DNA of 64,000 nucleotides from the NCBI GenBank assembly GCA_032717465.1, contig CM064748.1, forward strand, positions 7,178,732-7,242,731, written 5' to 3'. Position numbers and translations under genes: made by a program. The stretch comes from Coenobita brevimanus (taxonomy: Eukaryota; Arthropoda; Malacostraca; Decapoda; Coenobitidae). The notes under the pieces were generated by a model. It was not told the DNA's origin. It saw only the letters and a list, made by a program, of their open reading frames with translations, and did not search any database. Positions 42,974 to 54,652 of the stretch are shown piece after piece. The stretch's first letter is position 1. Every line of letters begins with the position of its first letter.

Positions 42974-44992
42974 ATGACAGGCAAGTCGAGGCCTAGGCCC
43001 TCGGGGCCTTCGAGGATTCCTATGCCATCCAGGATCCAGCTGCCTGCTTCATCAGCTCACGTTCCCTATGCTGGAGATAGGGTTGAGACGGTTCCTGGGG
43101 TCTTGGGTGGGAGCATGGCTGCGGTCACCCATTCAGCTGCTGTCTCGGCCCAGGGTGTTTTAACCTCGGTCACCCATCCAGCTGCGAACGTAGGCAAGAC
43201 TCTTTTCACTACTGGGAGGAAAAGGGAGCGTCGTGGATCAGGGGATAGCTCGACTGTGTCTGCTGGCGGTTGTGCTGATCCAGGACGTCCTGATTCTTGC
43301 TCTGCTTCCTCTACTGCACCAAGGAAGATAGCTCGCCGCCATGAGGGGATGGAGGACATTGTGCCTGCTCCAAACCCCGACACTGCTACATCTCATGATG
43401 ATGATGTTACACCTGCTGCTCCTACTCCTGTTAATGCAAATGGCTCTACAGAGAATGAGGGGTTTACCCTTGTGACTCGCAGGGCTAAGCGTACAAACCG
43501 GACCCAGCCTGCAGCCCAGGGTTTTTCTCGGCCTGCTCTGAAGCAACCTCCTCCTCCACCTCGCCCTTCAGTGTCTGTGGCAGCCCCTCCTCCACCCCGC
43601 TCCTCCTTCCCAGCTTTCAGGGTTCCACTACAATCGGGCTACGAAACCAGCTACGATGCAGTGGCGGCCCTGGAGAGCCAGCTGCCGGGTCTTGTAGCGA
43701 GGAATCGTTTTGGCAGGGACGAAAGTTGTGTCCTCATTCCTTCCACGGAGGAGGCTTACCAGCAGCTCAAGGCTGTAGCGGAGGACGAGGCGGCAACGGT
43801 GAAGGTGACAGAGCTGACACGGGGTGGACAGGTGACGAAGGCTGTAGTGATGGGATACCCTCGTCGTTTCCCATTGGACATCCTCCGAAGGCACGACTTG
43901 GTAGAGGAGGCTACCAGGTGCCAGCACCAGCGGACGCGGGAGGAAACCCTACAGGTGTGTGTCACCCTCCGCGGCCCCCTCGTCCCCTCTCTCGACCTTG
44001 GGAACTGGGGAGTGTACTGGCTGCGCCCGTACACTACAGAGCCACTGAGGTGCTACCGCTGCCAGAGGTTCGGACACCATCGTGCCAGCTGCAACAGGCC
44101 TGTAGTGTGCAGGATCTGCAGCGGCTCCCACGACACGGAGCAGTGCCTGGTGAAATTCCGAGCAAAGGAGCCGGTCACCTCCCGCTGTCCCAGCTGTGCA
44201 GGAGCACACCACGCCTGGCATCCCAGTTGCCCAGCGAGGGTGAAGAGGGTGAACCAGGGCAGAGAAAGGCAGGTCTCTTGGGTGCAGGAACAGCAGTCCT
44301 TGGTATCAACGCCGGCTCCCCCAGGAACTTTTGTTTGGGGTCAACAACGCCGCCCCCAGGCACAGACTCCTCCTGTCTTAGACACGACTGCTTTTCCTCC
44401 CCTGCCAACTCCCGCACAGACTGTCGAGACAGTGGCGGAAGTTCACAGACCCATGGCCTCAGTGGACCTATCACCCCTGCCGCCCCCTCCTTCCCAAGAG
44501 GATCCAGTGCTCGCGCCGGTAACGCAAACTCCTCCTCCGCAGGCACATCAATCTCAAGCAGCCCCACTCTTCACACTGGACGAGCTGCGCACCCTGGGGA
44601 CGCAATTGGCTCTTGCCATAGCAGAAACCGTGGCTCAGACTCTGGGGGTCCAGCTAAACACAGATCCTATAGTGGCAGTAGTGGACCGTACACTAAATCA
44701 AGCAGTCGAGGCGAAACGACAGCTCGTTGTTCCTCCTGCCTCAGCCAAGCGGCCTCGATCACCGAGGAAGCCCAAGTCGTCCCCCAGAGGGGCTGCTTCA
44801 AAGGTAGCCAAGATCAAGGCTCGGCCACCCCGCACCCTAGCGGCCGGCTCTCCTCATCTTCCATCGGCCCCCTTGGTGCCTCCTTTGATGCCAGTGGGTC
44901 AGGAATCAGAGGAGGTTCGCCTCTGTCTGTCTCCGGGCCCCAGGACGGTACCTACCTCAGGGTCCTCCAATGGAACTGCGCAGGAGCAATGA
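42974..44992 (+). CDS. ORF1 (gag-like) of D, intact
   Basis: ATG at 42974. Shared blocks RRHEGMEDIVPAP, ENEGFTLVTRR, FPAFRVPLQ, GRDESCVLIP, VMGYPRR and VTLRGPL precede three zinc knuckles at about residues 358-425: CYRCQRFGHHRASC, CRICSGSHDTEQC, CPSCAGAHHAWHPSC. A C-terminal helix (FTLDELRTLGTQLALAIAE) is conserved with B and C. The last codons overlap ORF2: the TGA stop is within ATGA at 44989-44992. Confidence 0.9.
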   Translation: MTGKSRPRPSGPSRIPMPSRIQLPASSAHVPYAGDRVETVPGVLGGSMAAVTHSAAVSAQGVLTSVTHPAANVGKTLFTTGRKRERRGSGDSSTVSAGGCADPGRPDSCSASSTAPRKIARRHEGMEDIVPAPNPDTATSHDDDVTPAAPTPVNANGSTENEGFTLVTRRAKRTNRTQPAAQGFSRPALKQPPPPPRPSVSVAAPPPPRSSFPAFRVPLQSGYETSYDAVAALESQLPGLVARNRFGRDESCVLIPSTEEAYQQLKAVAEDEAATVKVTELTRGGQVTKAVVMGYPRRFPLDILRRHDLVEEATRCQHQRTREETLQVCVTLRGPLVPSLDLGNWGVYWLRPYTTEPLRCYRCQRFGHHRASCNRPVVCRICSGSHDTEQCLVKFRAKEPVTSRCPSCAGAHHAWHPSCPARVKRVNQGRERQVSWVQEQQSLVSTPAPPGTFVWGQQRRPQAQTPPVLDTTAFPPLPTPAQTVETVAEVHRPMASVDLSPLPPPPSQEDPVLAPVTQTPPPQAHQSQAAPLFTLDELRTLGTQLALAIAETVAQTLGVQLNTDPIVAVVDRTLNQAVEAKRQLVVPPASAKRPRSPRKPKSSPRGAASKVAKIKARPPRTLAAGSPHLPSAPLVPPLMPVGQESEEVRLCLSPGPRTVPTSGSSNGTAQEQ

Positions 44993-47900
44993 GTAAGCTT
45001 CCCCTCCTGCAAGAGGTGGCCAACAGGGATCAACCACATGTTATTCTCCTGCAGGAAACCTTGTTGACTGAGAGCTCCCGGTTTCGTTTGGCGGGATACA
45101 CCTCCTATCTCCTCCCTCGTGAACGTGGTGTAGCTCAGGGTTGTGCAGTTTTGGTTAGGGACCACATCGGTTCTGCAGTCTATGAGCCTCCCTACTGTGG
45201 GACTGGTGTTGAGGTCCAGGGCGTGATCCTACAATTAGCGGGGTCACCCCTCACTGTGTTTAATGTATATCGTGGCCGAGATGCCTCTCTGGAGTTGGGG
45301 GACTTGTTCTCCCAGGCTACGAGGGGGCCTGTGTTCATTGGAGGCGACTTCAATGCACACCACGATATGTTTTCCTCGCCTCTCAAGACCAACGAGGCTG
45401 GTCGGCACATCTCTGTAGTTATGGAGGAGATGGGAGGTGTCTCCCTGCTGAATGATATCAGTGAGGCTACTCATATTAGAGGAGGTCGACTAGACCTTAC
45501 CTTTGTTTTCACCCCTCTCGCAGGCTCGGCAATGTGGTCACTCCATCCCCACCTCATGAGTGACCACTATGCTGTTGTGGTTGATTTACCTTTGGCTCCC
45601 CTTCCTCCACCCGGGTCGCCTCCTCAGAGGTGGGATATTAGCAGGGCGGACTGGGCAGCCTTTGACAGGGCTCTCACTCTTGCCTTCTCATCTGCCCCTG
45701 CAGCAGACCTCGAGGGTCGAGCGGAGCAAGTTGCTGATGTTTTTAGGCAAGCAGCATCTCTTGCTATCCCGATGCAGCAGCGCTTTGCGAGGTGCTACCG
45801 GGATGGCTGGTTCTATTGTGATAGGGTCAGGGAGTTGAATCGGAGGCTAAATGCAGCTCGCAGACAGTACCGGCGGCGCCGCACTTCGCCGTGCCGCCGG
45901 TGCTTGTCTGCCGTGTCTCGCCATGTCCTCGCGGAGAAGCGCCGCCTTAGGGAGGAGGTGTGGATTAGGTGGTGTCGTACCCTTGATTCTCACTCCACAC
46001 TCCGTGAGATGTGGAGGAGGATTAGGTCCATCTCCGATCCACGCCCCTCCCGTCCACCTTCACACCCTGATCCTGTCGCAGAGGCCAGCCGCCTGGCTCA
46101 GCACTTTGCAGACCGCTCTGCGTCCTGCAATCTCCCGCGGTCCATCTTGGCCATTCAGGAGCAGCTGTCCGCCTCTCGTGTTGAGGCTATTCAGGCGGCC
46201 TGTGACTGTCCTGATCCAGCTGATTGCCCCATCACTAGTGGGGAGCTGCTGGCAGCTTTGCAGCATCGAGCGGACACTGCTCCAGGCCTTGATGGGCTGA
46301 CTTATTCCATCCTGTCGCATGCGGGAGATTGTGGTAAGGAGCGGCTTCTTGCTCTGCTCAACCTCTCGTGGTCTGAGGGGCGTCTGCCGAGGTCGTGGAA
46401 GACTGCTGTCATCCACCCCATCCCGAAGCCTAACAATCCTGGTGCCATGCGCCCCATCTCGCTGCTCAGCTGTATTGCCAAGACGGCTGAGCGGGTTGTG
46501 CGGGCGCGTCTGGCATGGAGGTTAGGTCCGCTTCACCAGAGGATATTTGCCTATCATCCTGGCAGAAGTGCCTCTCACTGCCTTGCATCTCTCCTCGGTG
46601 AACTTCGGGGTGGAGTGGGGATGGCGGTCTTCCTTGACCTTGAGAAAGCTTTTGAGTTGGCGAGCCCTAAAGTCATACTTCAGGCTCTTGCAGACAAGGG
46701 AGTGGGTGGCAAGCTCTTGTCATGGCTTGTGGACTTTTTTCATGAGCGTGCTGCGGGGGTCCGCTTCCAGGGCCAGCTCTCCTCCTTTCATACCCACCTA
46801 AACGGCACCCCCCAGGGGAGTGTCTTGAGCCCTCTCCTTTTCAATATCCTCATGGAGGGGCTACTTACTGAGGATTATGGGCGCAGCGTTACCCTCCTGT
46901 GCTATGCCGATGATCTGGCCCTCGTCATAGCCAGGAGGGATTGTTACGAACATGCCAACATTGCACTTGCACGGCTATATAGAAAGTGTGCGGAGCTGGG
47001 CCTAAAAATTAACTACGGTAAAACCACATGCATGCCTTTTGGCCTTAGGCCTCCCCGCTTTCCCCTTCTGATTGGTGGCCGCCAGCTGTCTCTCGTGGCA
47101 GTACACACGTATCTTGGGGTGCGACTAGACAGCAACCTCAATTTCGAGAGCCACGTCAGGTACTTGCGCGAGTGGGCAAAGACACGTCTGTCTGCTCTTC
47201 GCTCCCTCTCAAAGAAGAGTTTGGGGGCCTCTTTTTATGTGCTGCGCACGTTCTATGTCCACGCTATTCGGTCTTTGGTGGACTATAGTGCCATCTGCCT
47301 GACGGGTCTTGCCCCAAGTGTTTCTCAGTCTCTGGAGGTCGTGCAGAATGAGGCTCTGCGCATCATTCTGCATGCACCCCCTTGGACCAGACTGGTGAAT
47401 CTGCGAGTGGAGGGCGGTTTCCCATCGTTGAAAGGCCGCATTATGCTTCGGGCTGCAGCGACCTCTCTGCAACTTGTGCACCGCAGGCAACATCTCCCAG
47501 TCTCTTATCTACTAAAGCGGCTTCTGTCACGCCCTCCTGACCCGGCCCCTGGGCGGGACTGGGCCCGTGCCACGGTTGCTATGATACATAGTATGGGTGC
47601 TACTGCCGATATATGCCAGGTCCCTGACTCGCCATTCTACGGGTTCGAGGAACCACCACCTTGGGAGCCTCCTCTTCCGGTGTGTTTATCCAGCAGGTGG
47701 GAAGCCTCGCAATACCATCCCAGCTCTCCTCCGTCAGGATAGTCTCCGCCGGGTAGCTGCTCTAGGGTCTGCAGGGTCAGCAGTTTATTATACTGATGGC
47801 TCTGTGGCAGCTGATGGCACTGCTGGAGCGGCCTTTGTTTTTGGTGACATGGTGGAGTCTTGGCGGGTGTCCCAGGGGGCGTCTCCCTTCCAGGCAGAGC

Positions 47901-48623
47901 TCGCTGCTATTCTGGGAGCTTTACGGCATGCACACAACCGCCGATATAGCCGTGTGGTTATTCATACAGACTCTCTCTCATCTATTGTACGCCTTCGCTC
48001 CTTCTCCCTCAAAGACAACATTTTTGTTATCCTCCATATACACTGTAGCTTCTCTCCTTGTCCGTGGGGGAGCCACGATCATCCTTCACTGGCTTCCAGG
48101 TCATGTTGGCATCTTGGGGAATGAGATGGCAGATGAGGCTGCGCGCTCTGCCTGTACTCTCCCTGCTGTCACGTTCCCACTCTGCAAAAGTCAGGCTCAA
48201 ATCATTAGATCTTTCGCTGTGACTATTGGACATCACTCAGTGGAGGAACATAGGCTATGTGTGGCTGAAGGCTCACGATCCGCCACTTGGTATGCCAGTG
48301 CCACTTCTTATTCACCATTGCAGCCCCCTCTGGGCTTACCGAATTGTCTGCTAGTGAAGCTGCGGCGTTTACGTTTGGGATACTTATGCTATAAACAGAT
48401 AAAAGGAGTGGACTCAGACCCTTGTGAACACTGCTTAGAGAGGTCGGAGGAGCCTCTACTGCACTATCTCTTGAATTGCCCTGTGACTTCTGCTCTCAGG
48501 TCTCTCCCTAGTGGGGCATACGTCCCATCAGAAGATGAGGTGAGGGATGCCGCTGGCATAGTTGCCCGTGCTCCTTTCTCATTATTACTTCGGGTAGTCA
48601 GTCGCTACCCTCCACCACGATAA
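44989..48623 (+). pseudogene. ORF2 polyprotein of D, two frameshifts in RNase H
   Basis: The -1 frame is open from 43726, overlapping ORF1 for 1.2 kb. The endonuclease motif LRVLQWN (44959-44979) lies upstream of the ATG at 44989, so initiation at that ATG would clip the domain. Endonuclease LLQETLL, GGDFNAHH, SDHYA; reverse transcriptase FLDLEKAFE, NGTPQGSVLSP, YADD (46903-46914). Near 47675 the frame shifts; RNase H (YYTDGS, HTDS) continues in a second frame to about 48025 and then a third (WLPGHVGILGNEMAD, CEHC...HYLLNC) to 48623. Confidence 0.9.
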
Positions 48624-48650
48624 TATAGATGCGCATGCATAGCGCAACTG

Positions 48651-48718
48651 TGACGGGCTCACATGTTTGCCCGTGTCCCAGTACGTCCTGGGACGAATAT
48701 CCCAACACAACACAACAC
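48651..48718 (+). promoter_or_regulatory. Two-hairpin 3'-UTR and tail of D
   Basis: GGGC-tcacatgttt-GCCC, CCCAG-tacgtc-CTGGG, GAATATCCC, (AACAC)n. Confidence 0.8.
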
Positions 48719-48785
48719 GGCGGGTGACGCATTAGTCTTCTCCTAAAGGTCCTACTCAAGCGACGACGACGAAGATTATACTACC

Positions 48786-49151
48786 ATGTCCGGACGTGGC
48801 AAGGGAGGCAAGGTGAAGGGAAAGTCCAAGTCCCGATCGAGCAGGGCTGGGTTCCCCGTCGGCAGGATCCACCGTCTCCTTCGTAAAGGCAATTACGCCG
48901 AGCGTGTGGGTGCTGGTGCCCCCTTCTACTTGGCTGCAGTCATGGAGTACCCAGCAGCTGAAGTGCTTGAGCTGGCTGGCAACGCAGCCCATGACAACAA
49001 GAAGACTCGTATCATTCCCCGTCACCTGCAGTTGGCTATCCGTAATGACGAGGAGCTCAACAGGCTCTTCTCTGGCGTCATCATCGCCCAGGGAGGTGTC
49101 CTGCCTAACATCCAGGCTGTGCTGCTCCCCAAGAAGACAGAGAAGAAGTAA
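48786..49151 (+). pseudogene. H2A: Histone H2A, probably non-functional copy
   Basis: 121 codons, open frame. It lacks L23-Q24 (6-bp deletion) and carries V49F, L58P, R71H, K95R, L97F and T101I. Proline at 58 lies in the long central helix of the histone fold and should break it. The TATA box is 6.3 kb upstream beyond element D. Stem-loop intact. Open frame but unlikely to give a working H2A. Confidence 0.85.
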
Positions 49152-49189
49152 ACACTTCCAAGAAATTCTTCTTCTTCTTCACCTCCATC

Positions 49190-49205
49190 GGCTCCTTTAG
49201 GAGCC
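49190..49205 (+). terminator. Histone mRNA 3' stem-loop of H2A (48786)
   Basis: GGCTCCTTTAGGAGCC. Confidence 0.92.
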
Positions 49206-49880
49206 ACATTCGTTTCTTGAGAGAGAATAGACTTTGGCATTGCCCAACATCATCTTTGTGTATGGATGAATGTGTTGTTATACTGTATGTATGTGTCTGT
49301 CTGTTTCTATGTGGTATGTGTTGAATGCTGGCATATGTCTGTGGCTATATTTATGTTCGGTTGGATGTAAGAAGCTACTGACATCAGTGAAGGTCGATTA
49401 ATAATATTGTTATTCCCACTACTACATAGCGTCTTGTCCCGTTCCCAACTGCACCTACATAATACTGTACTGTATAATTATGCCTCCTAAATAAATGCCT
49501 GGCCGGGTGGATGAATGAAAACACAGGTGATGATGGCTATTCTCCCACCATCGAAGGAATGGACAAAGTCGTTCAGTGACAGAGGATATGGTGATGTATA
49601 CAACAGTATATATATTATCCGTGTGGTGACGACCATGGTGGATTTAACACCCCGAAATAGCAATAATGGTAATAATGAAGAAAATACTATTCATTCATTT
49701 CTCTCGTCATTAGTAGTATTGCAACAACTAGTTACTACAAAAAAAAAAATAAATAAAAAAATACCTCCACCATCTATCTCTTCATCCATCCATCCATCCA
49801 TCATCATCATCATCAAGATTAATAATAATATTAAAAATCATCATCATCAGCTGCAGCAGCCATCGAACTGCGAGCTCCGG
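49206..49880. other. H2A downstream spacer, unit 2
   Basis: Near-identical to 35995-36659; no gene. Confidence 0.75.
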
Positions 49881-49990
49881 TAGAGGCCTGCATAGTGAAA
49901 CTGTTGGGAGGCGAGTGTCAGCCACCTTGTCAACCACCTCTTCTACATAATGAACTAGCGGTCGTGCAAGTACCAACCGGATCCATTTAA
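49881..49990 (-). promoter_or_regulatory. Orphan histone promoter, unit 2, TATA box mutated
   Basis: The TATA core reads TTATGTAGA where the other units have TTATATAGA; the rest is unchanged. Consistent with loss of selection. Confidence 0.6.
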
Positions 49991-50109
49991 ATTTGATTTC
50001 AGGCCTCGGCGGTTGTATGGCGGTTGATGTAATGCTTGTACGATGGGTGATTGGTGGGTTTTGGCACTTAGAGAAAACGGCCGTGACAGCGACAAATTCA
50101 AGAGATAAC

Positions 50110-50169
50110 TTGTTCATATGCAAAGGCCCCTCACCTCGATCGAAAGAAATCTCGGCCCTTTTCAGGGCC
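50110..50169 (+). pseudogene. H3 3' end left by the H3-H4 deletion, unit 2
   Basis: Same junction as at 36895 (here CATATGCAAAGGCCCC, about 50122). H3 stem-loop at 50154-50169. Confidence 0.86.
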
Positions 50170-50253
50170 AAAACCCTTCTTCAAAGAGAGATGATGACAG
50201 ACCCTCAGTTTAGGTTTCCATATATCAGCTCTTGCTTTTCCGCAGCGAAGCAT

Positions 50254-50335
<82 letters not shown>

Positions 50336-50783
50336 GAATGAACTCCAATACTTACATACAGACATGCATTCATTCATCCTCTTTTTTTTTTTTTTTTTCA
50401 TTTACTTTTTTTTTTTTTTTTTTTGAAGGGGGGGAATATTTGCCTATTCATTTATTTCTTTTCTTGATGTGTTGTTCACGTCGCAGTTTTTGTTTTCGTT
50501 ATTTGCCTGTTTCTTTTACTTACTCATCGCTTCACTCACGCCCTCATAAAGGTACACAGGTTGGCACAACGAGAAAGGCATTCCCGCTGCATATTAGGAA
50601 ATGCTCTCTATCCGGCATGAACGCACGGTGAATTCTTCAGTTACTATGCTGGAAAAAAAAAGAAAAAGTGAACCTGAACCCATTGATTTTCGCCTGCAGT
50701 TGTGCGCGTGTATGTATGTTTATACTGTACCTATGTATTTGTGTGTCTTTGTGAGCATGTATGTCTGTGTGTACGGACGTATG

Positions 50784-50824
<41 letters not shown>

Positions 50825-52869
50825 ACGGAGGAATGAACTGTACTTATATACTTACATACATGCATTCATTCATTCATCCTTTTTTCAATCATTCATTTAC
50901 TTTTTTTGGGGGGAGGTGGAACTTGCCTATTCGTTTATTTATTTTGTTGATCTGTTGTTCACGTCGCAGGTTTTGTAGTCGTTATTTGCCTGTTTCGTTT
51001 ACTTCCTGATTGATTCACTCACGCCCTCATAAACGTACACAGGCTTGCACAAAGAGAGAGGCATTCCCGCTGCATATTAGGAGATGCTCTGTACCCGTCA
51101 TGAAGGTTTGACAGTGACCACGAACCCACGGTAAATCCTTCAGTTACTATACAGAGAAAAAAAAAAAAAAAAGAACCTGAACCCATCGATTTCTACCTGC
51201 AGTTGTGCGTGTGTATGTATGTATGTTGTATGTTTATACTTTACGTATGTGTATGTGTGTGTCTTTGTGAGCATGTATGTCTGTGTGTACGGATGTATGA
51301 GGGCTTGTGTGTATGTGAGCATGACTTAGTGCGTACGTACATGTGTAGGTCACTGCGCACACAGTACAAATGTATTTGTGCACATGTGTTGTTGTATGTA
51401 TAGTACCTACATATTATAGACTGACATGAATATGCATGATACGATGCCATGCATGTATTTACTGTACGCCTGTTGAGTGTGTGGGTTGGTACAGTCGGCC
51501 TAAGAAGTGCCGGCGGAGTATCCAGAAGTTTTCGGTCAGCGATAGTGTCCATACTCTTCCTTATATCTGTACGAGGTGAAACCTAATAGGTAAAATTGTT
51601 ACAAAAAACATTAAATCCATGACCAGTTATCTGTATATTTCAAAATTATTGTAGGAAGCAGTTGGTTAGTTACGATAATAGGAATTCCTAAACGGAACAA
51701 ACTGATATTTCACAACTGGTGCTCAGAAAGAGTCGGGAATAATTATTTTGTGGAGTTCAAATCTAGCATGGTAGCAAGCAGTGATTTTTGGGTAGCGTAA
51801 GACTGAACAGAAGCGAACTTCAATAAACATTGGAAATGATTAATGATTATTTATAAAATAATAATTTCCGTTACAATACGAGGGAAGAATTTCAAGTCAT
51901 TTATTTCCGTTTCCAATGTCTCCATGGACGACGACAGAAAGCGGGAAGGAGGCGTAAGCCAGTAAGCTATTTTAAATGTTTCGATCAACAAGCACGAAAG
52001 GAGATAACATTCACTCAAGGACATGCAGTTATTACACTGCCTTTAGCCAGTTTCCCTTGAAAAAAATCTCAGGATTATTTCATATAAGACAGAGGGCTAT
52101 CGGTGGGAAAAAAAAAAAAAAAAAAAAAAAAATCGAAATTTGCCTACATTAGAGTCGGAGCTCCTTGGAGAATGCTACCTACTGTCAGTGTCTGATATCC
52201 TCAGTGCATAATCGATTCGCAAGAGTAATAAAATGCAGAGGTTCATAAACCAAACATTGAGTTCAAAACTTCCAAATAAGCATTTTCTGTTGAGCAGGAC
52301 ATTAGAGTTTATTAAAAAAAAAAAAAAAAAAAAAGACTGGGAGTTATAGGCGTACTGGCCACCGCGCGCGAAATTAATACATTTCACATTCATTCAAATC
52401 GGGAAAGATAACTAAGTGTTACCATCTAATATATCACTGCCTCCTGTTATTCATTTTACATCATTATTTGCGCGATATAATATATACGTTATTTGGCATG
52501 ACGTGATGAAGGCATTGAATGTTTACCTTATATTCACTGTTTTCATGGAACGTATGGCAGTGGAGAGTGACCGAAGCAATCTGACTCTGTGCCGTCACTT
52601 CTTGGGACGACGGTACGTTGTTGTTGGTTCTCCAGATGAATAAGAAGGCCCGCACGCCCATATTTACTCTTTTATTTTGTCGCTATTGTTTTAACCCCCA
52701 GCCCTAGTTCAAAACATTTCGATTGTGCCTACGTGCCCATCCCAAACCACCGTTGCCGAAAAGAAAGAAAAAGAAAGACATGAAGGGAAAAAAAAAAAAA
52801 GTCGACAAACCAGAGTTTCTGAGAGGCAAATTTGTAAGTCTGTCTTTCCCCTTTTTATCGAAAATCTTG
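50170..52869. other. H3-H2B spacer, unit 2
   Basis: (CT)n/(CA)n at 50253-50331, T runs at 50383-50424, (CA)n at 50786-50821, A runs near 52109-52131 and 52313-52334. It ends with the H2B downstream element (to 52869); the H2B stem-loop and coding region are absent. No gene. Confidence 0.72.
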
Positions 52870-53502
52870 TTTAGCTAGCTAACTGGCGGTTGGTTTCGTT
52901 GGTTTTTGAGGTAGGTGTTTTGTGGTTTGTGGGTGACTAGCAGCAGTATTGCAGTCTCTTGAGATCACTTGTCAGTGTATGTTGTTAGATGCGGGTACTG
53001 TTTGAGTAACTTGTTGAAGTTGGTTTTCCGTTCCCGTAGAGTTTCATAGCGTTTAGTATATAGGATGTGGGTCGGTTGATATGGCTCTTAGGCTACTTGG
53101 GAACCATCTGTGAAAATTAAGGTTGTTGTCTTTGGTGGTGTTCTTAAGCTTGTTGTAGATGTTATTACTGTGGATTTCTATTTTTCCCCAGATCTATTCG
53201 GCTTGACTGTGGAGTCTGATGTTCAAAGGTAGGGTTTTGGTTGTTAAGTGGATCTACTCAGTGTTGAGTGTATAGGGATAATGTTGATCCGTCGCAAATC
53301 TAAGGGCCTTGTTTTGGATGACCTGTAGATGTTTTAACTGATTTTTGCTTAGTGTGTGAGTTGATATGGGTGGGTATTCTAGGACTGGGAGGACTAGTGC
53401 CTTGACAAGATGAGCTATGATTTTTATAGGCTTATTTTTAAATCGGTACAGGCGGCTTAGGGCCCACGCGGTGAACATGGTGAACAGACAAGGAAAGTAA
53501 GC
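52870..53502 (-). mobile_element. Jockey-like LINE 3' fragment replacing H2B, unit 2
   Basis: The sequence jumps from the H2B downstream element (ending CTTGT at 52869) into this segment and returns to the promoter at TGCTGAAATCC (53503). The frame 53254-53478 reads SRLYRFKNKP...HLVKALVLPVLEYPP...LQVIQNKALRF, the thumb-connection region of a Jockey-like RT and related to E at the VQNKAIR motif; LKNTTKDNN-like C-terminal sequence follows after a stop. The join removes H2B from about +18 to just past its stem-loop. Confidence 0.82.
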
Positions 53503-53684
53503 TGCTGAAATCCTTTTATGTGATTGTTGCCAGATCGCAGCCCGGCTTCTGCCTCCTTCCCATTCACGGGTGGGATGGGGCCGGACCGGGAAGACGGGTA
53601 TTTAAGGGAAGGTCACGGGCGGGTGACGCATTAGTCTTCTCCTGAAGGTCCTGCTCCAGCGACGACGACGAAGGCGATACTACC
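53503..53684. promoter_or_regulatory. H2A/H2B promoter, unit 3, H2A side intact
   Basis: H2A TATA TATTTAAG at 53599-53606, empty target ggcgggtgac at 53617-53626, leader to the ATG at 53685. The H2B TATA has changed from CATATAAG to CATAAAAG (53513-53520), where no H2B gene remains. Confidence 0.87.
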
Positions 53685-54047
53685 ATGTCCGGACGTGGCA
53701 AGGTGAAGGGAAAGTCCAAGTCCCGATCTGGCAGGGCTGGGCTCCAGTTCCCCGTCGGCAGGATCCATCGTCTCCTTCGTAAAGGCAATTACGCCGAGCG
53801 TGTGGGTGCAGACGCCCCCGTCTACTTGGCTGCAGTCATGGAGTACCTAGCAGCTGAAGTGCTTGAGCTGGCTGGCAACGCAGCCCATGACAACAAGAAG
53901 ACTCGTATCATTCCCCGTCACCTGCAGTTGGTTATCCGTTATGACGAGGAGCTCAACAAGCTCCTCTCTGGCGTCACCATCGCCCAGGGAGGTGTCCTGC
54001 CTAACATCCAGGCTGTGCTGCTCCCCAAGAAGACGGAGAAGAAATAA
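53685..54047 (+). CDS. H2A: Histone H2A with intact promoter, divergent
   Basis: 120 residues. A 9-bp deletion removes G7-G8-K9 of the tail; other changes are S19G, G46D, R71H, A86V and N89Y. N89 is next to the acidic patch (D90, E91, E92 are kept). The promoter, leader, open frame and stem-loop are all present, so it may be transcribed. Whether the protein works in nucleosomes is unclear; it might be a relaxed copy or a distinct H2A. Confidence 0.93.
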   Translation: MSGRGKVKGKSKSRSGRAGLQFPVGRIHRLLRKGNYAERVGADAPVYLAAVMEYLAAEVLELAGNAAHDNKKTRIIPRHLQLVIRYDEELNKLLSGVTIAQGGVLPNIQAVLLPKKTEKK

Positions 54048-54085
54048 ACGCTTCCAAGAAATTCTTCTTCTTCTTCACCTCCATC

Positions 54086-54101
54086 GGCTCCTTTAGGAGC
54101 C
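54086..54101 (+). terminator. Histone mRNA 3' stem-loop of H2A (53685)
   Basis: GGCTCCTTTAGGAGCC. Confidence 0.92.
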
Positions 54102-54652
54102 ACATTCGTTTCTTGAGAGAGAATAGACTTTGGCATTGCCCAACATCATCTTTGTGTATGGATGAATGTGTTGGTATACTGTATGTATGTGTCTGTCTGT
54201 TTCTATGTGGTATGAGTTGAATGCTGGCATATGTCTGTGGCTATTTTTATGTTCGGTTGGATGTAAGAAGCTACTGACATCAGTGAAGGTCGATTAATAA
54301 TATTATTATTCCCACTACTACATAGCGTCTTGTCCCGTTCCCAACTGCACCTACATAATACTGTACTGTATAATTATGCCTCCTAAATAAATGCCTGGCC
54401 GGGTGGATGAATGAAAACACAGGTGATGATGGCTATTCTCCCACCATCGAAGGAATGGACAAAGTCGTTCAGTGACAGAGGATATGGTGATGTATACAAC
54501 AGAATATATATTATCCGTGTGGTGACGACCATGGTGGGTTAACACCCCGAAATAAGAGCAATAATGGTAATAATGAAGAAAATACTATTCATTCATTTCT
54601 CTCGTTATTAGTAGTATTGCAACAACTAGTTACTACAAAATCAAAAAACAAT

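Larger units (their letters stand above)
42408..48718 (+). mobile_element. Non-LTR retrotransposon D, full length, in an H2A promoter
   Basis: 6,311 bp between exact 10-bp duplications, oriented like H2A. Leader, structured domain, ORF1 (673 aa), ORF2 with two frameshifts in the RNase H region, two-hairpin 3'-UTR and an (AACAC)n tail. Transcription from the H2A TATA box would start at or next to the first element base. Confidence 0.93.
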
